Shown here: piece by piece, positions 18,063-26,003 of the stretch
Layout: every line of letters starts with the position of its first letter
Position numbering within the stretch: the stretch's first letter is position 1
Source: an uncultured Porphyromonadaceae bacterium
Lineage (GTDB): Bacteria; Bacteroidota; Bacteroidia; Bacteroidales; Muribaculaceae
Length of the DNA: 64,000 nucleotides
Direction of reading: 5' to 3'
Assembly (NCBI GenBank): GCA_947567425.1
Contig: CANOLV010000010.1
Span: 1-64,000 of the forward strand
Position numbers and translations under genes: made by a program
Notes under the pieces: model-generated
Told to the model about the DNA's origin: nothing
Databases searched by the model: none
What the model saw: the letters and a program-made list of their open reading frames with translations, nothing else

Positions 18063-18719
18063 CTACTTATTTGGTTCTATATTTTCCTCTATGGCATCTT
18101 TCAGATGAGGCAACGACCACTCGTATCTTACGGCAAGGACTCGTATCAGAATCACAGTAGCCGCACAAATAAGGCACTGCGCCGGAACTGATCCCCCAGA
18201 AAGCAACACTATCCAATAGACAAGTCCGCCTATCAGACAGGCTGTGGCATAAAAGTCCTTTTTGAAAAGCAGCGGTTCCTGATTCAGCACAATGTCACGC
18301 AACACTCCGCCCAATGCTCCTGTGATTATACCCATCACGATAGCCACCCATATCGGATAGCCGGCCACAAGCGACTTCTGTATGCCGATATCGACAAAAA
18401 GAGCCAGACCGACAGTGTCGAAAATGAAAAGTATCCTGGTATGCAGGAGCAGCTTCTGAAATGAGATGACCACAAGCAGCGACAACCCCGTCACCGCAAG
18501 ATACCACCATGTCTGCATCCAAAACACCGGAATGCCGAGCAATATGTCGCGCAGCGTACCGCCGCCTATGGCAGTTACCAAACCCACCGAATATGCTCCG
18601 AACCAGTCAAACTGCTTTGAGGCGGCCATACGTATGCCGCTTATCGCGGCCGCGATGGTACCTATCACTTCGACTATGAAGAGAAAGGTCGTTTCTACAT
18701 CCATTTGAGCCAAATCCAT
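18063..18719 (-). CDS. TRIC/UPF0126 (YicG-type) membrane channel protein
   Basis: A 218-residue seven-helix protein made of two repeated three-helix UPF0126 units, each with a Gly-rich motif (AIGGGTLRDIL and ALGGVLRDIVL). Prokaryotic relatives form trimeric cation channels. I choose the ATG at 18719 (MDLAQMDVETTF). An AAGGAG Shine-Dalgarno sits 7 bp before it, overlapping the nth 3' end, whereas the longer frame back to 18830 would overlap nth by over 100 bp. The annotation is solid by family; the physiological ion is unknown. Confidence 0.88.
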   Translation of the reverse strand: MDLAQMDVETTFLFIVEVIGTIAAAISGIRMAASKQFDWFGAYSVGLVTAIGGGTLRDILLGIPVFWMQTWWYLAVTGLSLLVVISFQKLLLHTRILFIFDTVGLALFVDIGIQKSLVAGYPIWVAIVMGIITGALGGVLRDIVLNQEPLLFKKDFYATACLIGGLVYWIVLLSGGSVPAQCLICAATVILIRVLAVRYEWSLPHLKDAIEENIEPNK

Positions 18720-18721
18720 AA

Positions 18722-19366
18722 CTACTCCTTGTTTTCCCGCCGATACATGCGGCACACTTTGGTCAGCCCGCAGTTCAGACAGTCGGGTTTTCTCGCTTTG
18801 CACACATATCTGCCGTGCAGGATAAGCCAATGATGCGCTTTAGGTATAAGCTCCTTCGGTATATATCGGCAAAGCTGCTTTTCTGTCGCGAGAGGGGTCT
18901 TGCTGTTGGTAGTCAGACCGATGCGCTCACTGACCCGGAACACATGGGTGTCAACGGCCATCGTAGGGCGGTTCCAAACCACCGCAAGCATGACATTGGC
19001 CGTTTTCCGCCCCACGCCGGGCAGACGCATCAAGCTGTCGATATCCGACGGAACCTCGCCGCCAAACTCCTCGACAAGCATCTTAGCCGCGCCAAGAAGC
19101 GACTTAGCCTTATTGTTGGGGTACGACACCGAACGGATATACCCATAGATATCCTCCAGATGCGATGCAGCCATTGACTCCGGCGTAGGATATGCCTCAA
19201 ACAGTGCCGGCGTCACCATGTTGACACGCTTATCCGTGCACTGCGCCGACAGTATCACAGCCACCAGCAGATGAAACGGCGTGTCGTAATGCAACTCCGT
19301 CTCAGCCACAGGCATAGCATGCTCAAACCATTCCAGCGTGAGTCTATAGCGTTCCTTGTAGGTCAT
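18722..19366 (-). CDS. nth: endonuclease III
   Basis: A 214-residue DNA glycosylase/AP lyase that removes oxidised pyrimidines in base-excision repair. The helix-hairpin-helix LPGVGRKTANVML carries catalytic Lys121, and Asp139 lies in VDTHVFRVSERIGL. The C-terminal 4Fe-4S loop has Cys199, Cys206, Cys209 and Cys215 with the canonical C-x6-C-x2-C-x5-C spacing. It follows pheS by 24 bp and is probably co-transcribed with it. Confidence 0.97.
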   Translation of the reverse strand: MTYKERYRLTLEWFEHAMPVAETELHYDTPFHLLVAVILSAQCTDKRVNMVTPALFEAYPTPESMAASHLEDIYGYIRSVSYPNNKAKSLLGAAKMLVEEFGGEVPSDIDSLMRLPGVGRKTANVMLAVVWNRPTMAVDTHVFRVSERIGLTTNSKTPLATEKQLCRYIPKELIPKAHHWLILHGRYVCKARKPDCLNCGLTKVCRMYRRENKE

Positions 19367-19390
19367 TGCCCCAACTTTAATAATTCCGGT

Positions 19391-20419
19391 CTAATGGGCC
19401 GATGTAAACTCCTCAAGGAAGCGGGTATCGTTCTCCGAGAACATACGCAGGTCCTTAACCTGATACTTAAGGTTGGTGATGCGCTCCACGCCCATTCCCA
19501 GGGCAAAGCCGGAATATACCTTCGAATCTATCCCGCAAGCGTCAAGCACATTTGGGTCAACCATGCCGCATCCGAGGATTTCCACCCATCCGGTGTGCTT
19601 GCAGAACGAGCATCCCTTGCCTCCGCAAAGATTGCAGGAGATGTCCATTTCGGCCGACGGCTCCGTAAACGGGAAGTAGCTCGGACGAAGACGGATTTTA
19701 GTCTCGGGACCGAACATTTCCTGGGCAAAATAAAGCAATGTCTGCTTCAAGTCGGCAAATGACACGTTTTTATCAACATAAAGTGCCTCAACCTGATGGA
19801 AGAAACAGTGTGCGCGGGCTGAGATGGCCTCGTTGCGGTACACTCGTCCCGGACAGATGATGCGGATCGGAGGTTGGGTATTCTCCATGACTCTCGACTG
19901 GACACTCGACGTATGTGTGCGCAGAAGCACGTCGGGCGTACGCTGAATAAAGAATGTGTCCTGCATGTCGCGGGCAGGATGATCTGCGGCGAAATTCAGC
20001 GACGAGAACACATGCCAGTCGTCCTCGATCTCCGGACCTTCGGCTATCGTGAATCCAAGACGCGAGAATATGCCGACAATCTCATTACGCACTACCGAAA
20101 GCGGATGGCGGGTGCCAAGCTTTATCGGAGATGCCGTACGGGTCATATCTATGGCGTCAGCCTCCGACGATACACTTTCCAGCGACTCCTTCAGTTCGTT
20201 GATCTTATTAGTGGCAAGATCCTTCAGCTCGTTCAACGGAGCGCCCAACGCCCGCTTATCTTCCGGCGACAATCCGCGGAAGTCATTGAACAGCTGCGAT
20301 ACCAACCCTTTTTTGCTCAAATATTTAATACGTAAAGCCTCAACCTCGGCAACATTCGCCGCCGAAAGTTGCATTATCTCGGCTTTCAGTGAGTTTATTT
20401 TTTCAACCATAGCAATCAT
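19391..20419 (-). CDS. pheS: phenylalanyl-tRNA synthetase alpha subunit
   Basis: The 342-residue catalytic subunit of the alpha2-beta2 class II synthetase that charges tRNA-Phe. It has the N-terminal coiled-coil tRNA-binding arm, then the class II core with motif 2-like VYRNEAISARAHCFFHQ-type sequence, and a C-terminal motif 3 (GFALGMGVERITNLKY). An internal ATG three codons in (20410) is an equally possible start. pheT is not in the window. It is divergent from tilS, sharing a 60-bp promoter region. Confidence 0.97.
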   Translation of the reverse strand: MIAMVEKINSLKAEIMQLSAANVAEVEALRIKYLSKKGLVSQLFNDFRGLSPEDKRALGAPLNELKDLATNKINELKESLESVSSEADAIDMTRTASPIKLGTRHPLSVVRNEIVGIFSRLGFTIAEGPEIEDDWHVFSSLNFAADHPARDMQDTFFIQRTPDVLLRTHTSSVQSRVMENTQPPIRIICPGRVYRNEAISARAHCFFHQVEALYVDKNVSFADLKQTLLYFAQEMFGPETKIRLRPSYFPFTEPSAEMDISCNLCGGKGCSFCKHTGWVEILGCGMVDPNVLDACGIDSKVYSGFALGMGVERITNLKYQVKDLRMFSENDTRFLEEFTSAH

Positions 20420-20435
20420 AATTACTTTAATGGAG

Positions 20436-20443
20436 CAAAATTA
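20436..20443 (-). promoter_or_regulatory. pheS promoter -7 box
   Basis: The minus strand reads TAATTTTG, an exact TAnnTTTG match 16 bp upstream of the pheS ATG. It lies back to back with the tilS box. Confidence 0.6.
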
Positions 20444-20466
20444 CAAAATTTTTCGTGAACTTTCAC

Positions 20467-20474
20467 TAATTTTG
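20467..20474 (+). promoter_or_regulatory. tilS promoter -7 box (leaderless)
   Basis: TAATTTTG ends only 5 bp before the tilS ATG, so the predicted mRNA has essentially no leader. Confidence 0.55.
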
Positions 20475-20479
20475 TCCCT

Positions 20480-21829
20480 ATGAGTAAATTTCTGAGCATA
20501 ATAAGCGGTGCCATGCATAGGCTCGGTATGCGTCCGGACTCCGGACGCATAATCGTGGCGCTCAGCGGTGGCGCTGATTCAGTAGCCTTGCTCTCGGCCC
20601 TATGCGAGCTTGGCTACAAATGCGTGGCGGCCCACTGCGACTTCCACCTGCGTGGCGATGAGTCGGAACGCGACCGTCAGCATGCCCGGGCCATCGCCGA
20701 ATCATCCGGTGCCGACTATGAAGAGATACACTTCGACGTCAAGGCATACCGGCGAAAGCATCAGATTTCGGTGGAGATGGCGTGCCGCGACCTCAGGTAT
20801 GAGTGGTTCCATAAGCTGTCGGAACGCTACGGTAATATCCCGGTAGCCGTGGCCCACCACCATAACGACAATGTGGAGACGCTGTTTCTCAACCTATTCC
20901 GGGGTACCGGAATCAGCGGTCTGGCCGGCATGCGTCCGCGCAACGGCATAATAATACGCCCCATGCTCGACACCACCAGATCACAGGCCGAGGAATATCT
21001 CCGTGACCGCGGCATAAGATTCATTGTCGACAGCTCAAATCTGGTCAACGACGTCAAACGCAACCGCATACGCAATATTGTCATCCCGGCTATAATGGAG
21101 CAGTTTGCCGACGCCGACAAAGGACTGACATCGACAATGGACAATCTCAGACGCACCGGCGACCTGTACCGCGATCTGCTCGAAGAACGAGTAGCACGCT
21201 ACACATCGCCAGACGGCATGGACATAAATGTCAGACTTTTAGCCGAAGAGAACCGAGAAAGCCCGACACTGCTCTACGAGATTCTGCGCGACAAAGGATT
21301 CAACTATACACAGACCGCCAATATCTTAGCCGCGCTATCGGGCGACACAGCATCCGGCCGAATTTTCACTGCTGCCGGATGGAGAGGACTTCTCGACCGC
21401 GGCACCCTGCATCTGAGCAAACTGCTGGCCGTCTCCGAAGAGAACTTATACGTGCAGATCGACCTCTCTTCCGACGGACCTTGCGCTCCCGGTCTGGAAG
21501 TGTCGCACATCAGTCGCGAAGAACTGTCGTTCGACAGATCAGGAGAGACTCTTTATCTCGACGCGTCGGCATTGGAAGGTTCGCCCGAGTTCATACTCCG
21601 CCAATGGCATGAAGGTGACCGGATAGCTCCTTTCGGAATGAAAGGTACCAGACTCGTAAGCGATATATTTTCCGATGCCAAACTATCGGTCGACGAAAAG
21701 AAAAAGACGAGGATACTCCAGCGCAACGGAGTAATACTCTGGGTCTTAGGACTGCGCACTTCCCGACATTTCGCAGTCACCGACAAGTCGACAGACATCG
21801 TGAGAATACGCGCTACGGCGACAAATTAA
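20480..21829 (+). CDS. tilS: tRNA(Ile)-lysidine synthase
   Basis: A 449-residue enzyme that attaches lysine to the C34 wobble base of tRNA-Ile(CAU), using ATP. The N-terminal PP-loop motif is SGGADS (residues 29-34). The central PP-ATPase region has HHHNDNVETLFLNLFRG and the later VDSSN motif, and the C-terminal TilS substrate-binding domain (RQWHEGDRIAPFGMKG) is complete. Length is normal. It is divergent from pheS, with a promoter box almost touching the ATG. Confidence 0.95.
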   Translation: MSKFLSIISGAMHRLGMRPDSGRIIVALSGGADSVALLSALCELGYKCVAAHCDFHLRGDESERDRQHARAIAESSGADYEEIHFDVKAYRRKHQISVEMACRDLRYEWFHKLSERYGNIPVAVAHHHNDNVETLFLNLFRGTGISGLAGMRPRNGIIIRPMLDTTRSQAEEYLRDRGIRFIVDSSNLVNDVKRNRIRNIVIPAIMEQFADADKGLTSTMDNLRRTGDLYRDLLEERVARYTSPDGMDINVRLLAEENRESPTLLYEILRDKGFNYTQTANILAALSGDTASGRIFTAAGWRGLLDRGTLHLSKLLAVSEENLYVQIDLSSDGPCAPGLEVSHISREELSFDRSGETLYLDASALEGSPEFILRQWHEGDRIAPFGMKGTRLVSDIFSDAKLSVDEKKKTRILQRNGVILWVLGLRTSRHFAVTDKSTDIVRIRATATN

Positions 21830-21905
21830 AAGTTCTGATGAATTTTTATTCATTTTTATGTTTAACAACATGTTTTTTCTTGGTACAACGGATTCATATT
21901 ATTCG

Positions 21906-21913
21906 TAAATTTG
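21906..21913 (+). promoter_or_regulatory. ald promoter -7 box
   Basis: TAAATTTG is an exact TAnnTTTG match. It predicts a start near 21917 and a leader of about 20 nt to the ATG at 21938, and argues against translation from the ATG at 21911, which overlaps the box. Confidence 0.6.
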
Positions 21914-21937
21914 GCCAAAACCAAATTTCAACATATT

Positions 21938-23044
21938 ATGATAGTAGGAGTACCCAAAGAGATTAAGAACAATGAAAACCGCGTCGGCGCCACGCCTGCC
22001 GGAGTGAAGGAACTCGTCAAGAACGGCCACACCGTCTATGTACAGCATACAGCCGGTGAAGGCAGTGGATTTTCCGACGAGGAATACGTTTCGGCCGGAG
22101 CATCCATACTTCCGACCATAGAGGATGTATACGCCAAAGCGGAAATGATCATAAAGGTCAAAGAACCGATAGCCCCCGAATATCCCCTTATACGGGAAAA
22201 TCAGGTCGTATTCACATATTTCCATTTCGCATGCGACCTCGCATTGACGGAAGCCATGATGAAGGCCAAAGCCGTATGCATAGCCTACGAGACGGTGCAA
22301 CTGCCCGACCGCTCGCTTCCTTTGCTGATCCCTATGAGCGAAGTGGCCGGACGAATGTCCATACAGGAAGGCGCTCGCTTTCTCGAAAAGCCACAGGGCG
22401 GCCGCGGTGTGCTTCTCGGAGGAGTCCCTGGCGTAAAGCCGGCTAAAGTGCTCATCTTAGGCGGAGGTGTGGTAGGACGCAATGCCGCGTTGATGGCCGC
22501 CGGACTTGGTGCCGACGTCACCATTACCGACATTTCGCTCCCGACCCTGCGACATCTCGCCGACGTAATGCCGAAAAATGTAAAGACCCTCTATTCGTCG
22601 GCACATAACATCGAAATGGAACTTCCTACGTCAGACCTCATAGTTGGATCCGTACTGATTCCTGGCGCCAAAGCCCCGCATCTGGTCACCAGAGATATGC
22701 TCAAACTTATGCGCCCCGGTACGGTGATCGTAGACGTGGCCATCGACCAGGGAGGATGCTTCGAGACCTCGCATCCGACCACACATGCCGAACCCACCTA
22801 CATGGTCGACGGAATCCTGCATTACGCCGTAGCCAACATCCCGGGCGCCGTGCCGTTCACATCGACAATGGCACTGACCAACGCCACACTACCCTACGCC
22901 GTGTCATTGGCCAACAAGGGCTGGCGACAGGCATGCAAAGACGACGCCGCCCTTGCAATGGGCGTAAATATGGTCGACGGTAAAATCACATTCAAAGGTG
23001 TTGCCGAGGCTTTTGACTTGCCCTACACTCCGTTGGCGCTCTAA
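21938..23044 (+). CDS. ald: alanine dehydrogenase
   Basis: A 368-residue NAD-dependent L-alanine dehydrogenase (alanine to pyruvate plus ammonia, reversible). The N-terminal signature [17 protein letters not shown] is followed by the catalytic region ([16 protein letters not shown]) and a Rossmann fold with [22 protein letters not shown] choose the ATG at 21938 because it gives the standard N terminus and lies downstream of the predicted transcription start. It is monocistronic and ends in a shared convergent terminator. Confidence 0.95.
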   Translation: MIVGVPKEIKNNENRVGATPAGVKELVKNGHTVYVQHTAGEGSGFSDEEYVSAGASILPTIEDVYAKAEMIIKVKEPIAPEYPLIRENQVVFTYFHFACDLALTEAMMKAKAVCIAYETVQLPDRSLPLLIPMSEVAGRMSIQEGARFLEKPQGGRGVLLGGVPGVKPAKVLILGGGVVGRNAALMAAGLGADVTITDISLPTLRHLADVMPKNVKTLYSSAHNIEMELPTSDLIVGSVLIPGAKAPHLVTRDMLKLMRPGTVIVDVAIDQGGCFETSHPTTHAEPTYMVDGILHYAVANIPGAVPFTSTMALTNATLPYAVSLANKGWRQACKDDAALAMGVNMVDGKITFKGVAEAFDLPYTPLAL

Positions 23045-23066
23045 CTCATACGTATAATCAATGTAC

Positions 23067-23116
23067 ACCCCGCGCGACTCCGTCCTGACAGGACTGTGAC
23101 CCGCGGGGTTAATTTT
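23067..23116. terminator. convergent terminator between ald and the eptA-like gene
   Basis: ACCCCGCG (23067-23074) pairs with CGCGGGGT (23102-23109), enclosing a loop that itself contains a small hairpin (GTCCTGACAGGAC). TTAATTTTT follows on the plus side. Confidence 0.7.
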
Positions 23117-23119
23117 TGA

Positions 23120-24805
23120 CTACAATCCTTTGGAATCCATGTAGTCGAAGTCAGGATCCTTCAATCCTGATTCCTCAAGAGCCACCCCCCTGTTATGGTC
23201 GTTGAGATAGCGGCGCTCAGGTTCCCTATATGCGGCATTTGCCACTGAACATAATGAGTCAAAAGCATCGCACTTTATACCAGCAAGGTCAAGAGCGGTA
23301 TGGAAAAATGATTCACTTGACGAAACTCTTTTGCCGGCATTGGCCTCAGCCGCCGATACCGCATGCGGATACAGATCGGCATACCTACGCGATGTCCACA
23401 GGATATAAGGCACGTGCAGCTGCCTTGCCGACGGCCGGGGCGACGCGTGAAGAAACAGACCACGCCTGTCATCGTAAATATCTTCGCCATGGTCGCTCGT
23501 ATATAGCATCGCGGCCGCTATGGAGTCGCCCTCCAGACGCGACATCGCACGCGCCAGCAGGTCAGACGTGTACAAGATTGAATTATCGTATGCATTTATC
23601 AGCCTTTCCCGATTGTCAGGACGGGCTTCCGTGGCATCGTCCGGCAAAAACCGGGCAAATTCCCGGGGATAACGCTCCCTGTAGTTGAAGTGCGATCCGT
23701 ATGTGTGCATTATTACCAGAAGCCTGTCACCGCCATCGGCCAACACCTCGTCAAGACAGTCCAACAGCGCCTCGTCGCGCAGACTGCGGTCGTCATTGCG
23801 CTCCTTGATAAATACGGCATAATCAGCCTCCTCGCCAAAATAATCTATGAATGATCCGTTGCGCTCCTGATTGGAAAGAAACGCCGTGCGGAATCCGGCC
23901 TCCTTAAACGCTGTAGCTATTCCTTTTATATGGTATATCGAGTCGCCGAAGTCGGAAGCCGTCAGCGGCGACAACAGCAGAGGCACACTCTTATGTGTGG
24001 TGTTTGACTCGCTCATAGTCCGGGGAAATGCCACCAGACCGTCGTGCGACCTTAATGACGGGTTGGTCGGCCGCTCATATCCGAACAGTTCCCAGTTGGA
24101 AGCCCTTGATGTCTCCCCTACGACAAGCAGATAGATCTCTTTCAAACCACCTTCATGCGTGCCTACGGCTCCATAGCTGAAATCGCCCGACGTATCGGCA
24201 TAACGCGATGTCTTAACATAACGGACCACCGCCTGGCGGGCATTGTCGAGGGCATTGACAGGAAACATATAGTACCTCGGCGACACATAACTGCCCTGAA
24301 CCATACCGCAGGCCATAAACAGAGCGCCGCAAACACCCACAGCACAACCTGCCAATCGATTGCGCCGTAAAAATCCATCAGACAACCGCCATTTTCTGAC
24401 CACAGCGAAAACTCCGGCACTTATGGGCGGCAGATAAAGCAGACACACAAGCGCTATGACCGGAAGAAGATTGCCCAGCAGCTCCCCGATTTCATTAGAG
24501 TTGGATGTCACTACATTCAGCCACATATCCACACCTATCACAGAGTTTCCGTAAAGATCGAGAAGGACTATCTCGAATGCCGACAGGAACATCACTATCA
24601 CCATCCAAAGTACCGATCGTCCGATATGTCCTGAAATCGACATCAACAGCCAGTAGACCCCCAATGGCAACAGGACACCGGCGGCGCCATATACAAAAGG
24701 TATCTCCTCCGTATGCCAAAGAAGCAGATTCGGCACCAGACAGACAATCAACACAACAACAAAAAGCCACTCGGGGCCAAAAGGTCTAATTTTAAAAAGC
24801 CTCAT
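23120..24805 (-). CDS. phosphoethanolamine transferase (EptA/sulfatase family)
   Basis: A 561-residue inner-membrane enzyme with five N-terminal helices (about 1-165) and a periplasmic alkaline-phosphatase/sulfatase-fold domain. Thr232 in VVGETSRASNWELFGYERPT is the expected nucleophile, and TSDHGEDIYDD supplies metal ligands. The family transfers phosphoethanolamine from phosphatidylethanolamine to lipid A or other surface glycans, which lowers surface charge and can affect polymyxin sensitivity. The acceptor is not predictable here. Its start overlaps the 3' end of the upstream barrel gene by 14 bp, so the two are probably translated from one message. Confidence 0.9.
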   Translation of the reverse strand: MRLFKIRPFGPEWLFVVVLIVCLVPNLLLWHTEEIPFVYGAAGVLLPLGVYWLLMSISGHIGRSVLWMVIVMFLSAFEIVLLDLYGNSVIGVDMWLNVVTSNSNEIGELLGNLLPVIALVCLLYLPPISAGVFAVVRKWRLSDGFLRRNRLAGCAVGVCGALFMACGMVQGSYVSPRYYMFPVNALDNARQAVVRYVKTSRYADTSGDFSYGAVGTHEGGLKEIYLLVVGETSRASNWELFGYERPTNPSLRSHDGLVAFPRTMSESNTTHKSVPLLLSPLTASDFGDSIYHIKGIATAFKEAGFRTAFLSNQERNGSFIDYFGEEADYAVFIKERNDDRSLRDEALLDCLDEVLADGGDRLLVIMHTYGSHFNYRERYPREFARFLPDDATEARPDNRERLINAYDNSILYTSDLLARAMSRLEGDSIAAAMLYTSDHGEDIYDDRRGLFLHASPRPSARQLHVPYILWTSRRYADLYPHAVSAAEANAGKRVSSSESFFHTALDLAGIKCDAFDSLCSVANAAYREPERRYLNDHNRGVALEESGLKDPDFDYMDSKGL

Positions 24806-25952
24806 TTATATTAAAGATAAAACCCGACTGTCCAGATTTACCAAATCCATAGTCCAGACGGACATTTGTATTTTTTTTGAATTCCCAACGATATCCTATA
24901 CCGAAATTCGGCAATGTGTGTTTCCACCTCATCCTGTCAAACGACGGGAACACATTTCCCGCTCCGACCCATGCCACTGCACCGCTACGCCGCCATATAT
25001 GCTGACGAAGCTCAAGGGTGATGTCTGCCTCGCCTTTGTCGCGGTAACGGCCGTCGTAGTAACCTCGCATAGCGAAGCTGCCGCCGAGCGAAGACAACAT
25101 GCTCCAAGGCACCGTTCCGTAAGATATACGGGCATGCACCCTTGTGGCCAACACCGCACCACGCCACAACCCGTTATACAGACAACCCTCAAATTCCGTA
25201 TAACTGAACGGATAGTGGTTGCCGAGCCAGCTGGGACACACACGCTGCTCGACCCGCGCCATGATGCCGCGGGTAGGAGCCGTCAGATTGTCGCGTGAAT
25301 CCCACACCACCCTGAATCCGACTCCGACGGTCGATGTCGACAGGCGTTCGCCGTTCCACATCCAAAGTGCATCGGCATCTACCTCCGATCCTTTGATATA
25401 ATTATACTCAACCCCGGGGCCTATATAAAGCGCATCGGCAAGTCGGAACAGGTAATTGACATTGACCGTAAATCGGAAATCCTTATAAGATGTCTCATTG
25501 CCGCCGTTATCGCCCATATCGTAGCCGATTCCCCAGAATTTAGTGGGAAATGAGTAAAAATAAAGTTTATAGTCCAGACGGCTACGGTTTTTAGGAGTTA
25601 TGTGGTTGCCACGTATTCCGAGCAGATAGAACCCGACCGTCGACACATCGCCGTAGAGCGAGACATTTGACGGCATCGTGATCGAATCGCTCCTGTCGGT
25701 GCGGTAAATACCTGCAGCGACAAGCCCAAGCCCAAGTTTTGTGTCAGACGAGTAGTGCGGGCCCCCGATGACACTGAAGTCAAATTTCTTTTCGGGCTTC
25801 TGTGAATTTGATTCCTTAAAATAGTCCAAAATCTTACCGAGCATGTCACGATGCACCGCCGTGCTGTCAGCCCTATCCGACGATTCTTCGGCCTGGACTG
25901 AGAAACAGACAAGAAGTAATAACGACAACAATTTGTACCGCAATTTAACCAT
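24792..25952 (-). CDS. BamA/TamA-family outer-membrane barrel without POTRA domains
   Basis: A 386-residue exported beta-barrel protein with a signal peptide (about 1-21). A short charged stretch is followed directly by the bacterial surface antigen (D15/Omp85) barrel, with SVIGGPHYSSDTKLGLGL at the start and GSFAMRGYYDGRYRDKG near the lid-loop motif region, ending in aromatic strands. There are no POTRA repeats, so it is not BamA itself; its function is unknown. It is the first gene of a two-gene unit with the phosphoethanolamine transferase, suggesting an envelope role. Confidence 0.82.
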   Translation of the reverse strand: MVKLRYKLLSLLLLVCFSVQAEESSDRADSTAVHRDMLGKILDYFKESNSQKPEKKFDFSVIGGPHYSSDTKLGLGLVAAGIYRTDRSDSITMPSNVSLYGDVSTVGFYLLGIRGNHITPKNRSRLDYKLYFYSFPTKFWGIGYDMGDNGGNETSYKDFRFTVNVNYLFRLADALYIGPGVEYNYIKGSEVDADALWMWNGERLSTSTVGVGFRVVWDSRDNLTAPTRGIMARVEQRVCPSWLGNHYPFSYTEFEGCLYNGLWRGAVLATRVHARISYGTVPWSMLSSLGGSFAMRGYYDGRYRDKGEADITLELRQHIWRRSGAVAWVGAGNVFPSFDRMRWKHTLPNFGIGYRWEFKKNTNVRLDYGFGKSGQSGFIFNINEAF

Positions 25953-25956
25953 GCCG

Positions 25957-25964
25957 CAAAATTA
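25957..25964 (-). promoter_or_regulatory. barrel gene promoter -7 box (leaderless)
   Basis: The minus strand reads TAATTTTG, ending 4 bp before the ATG at 25952. The predicted transcript would start at or next to the initiation codon. Confidence 0.5.
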
Positions 25965-26003
25965 CACATAAAATCGGCTTAAAGCTATCCATTTACCCCC
26001 GAT

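Noticed and set aside
18720..18830. Longer start for the TRIC-type gene
   Set aside because: It would overlap nth by over 100 bp. A Shine-Dalgarno and a conserved N terminus support 18719.
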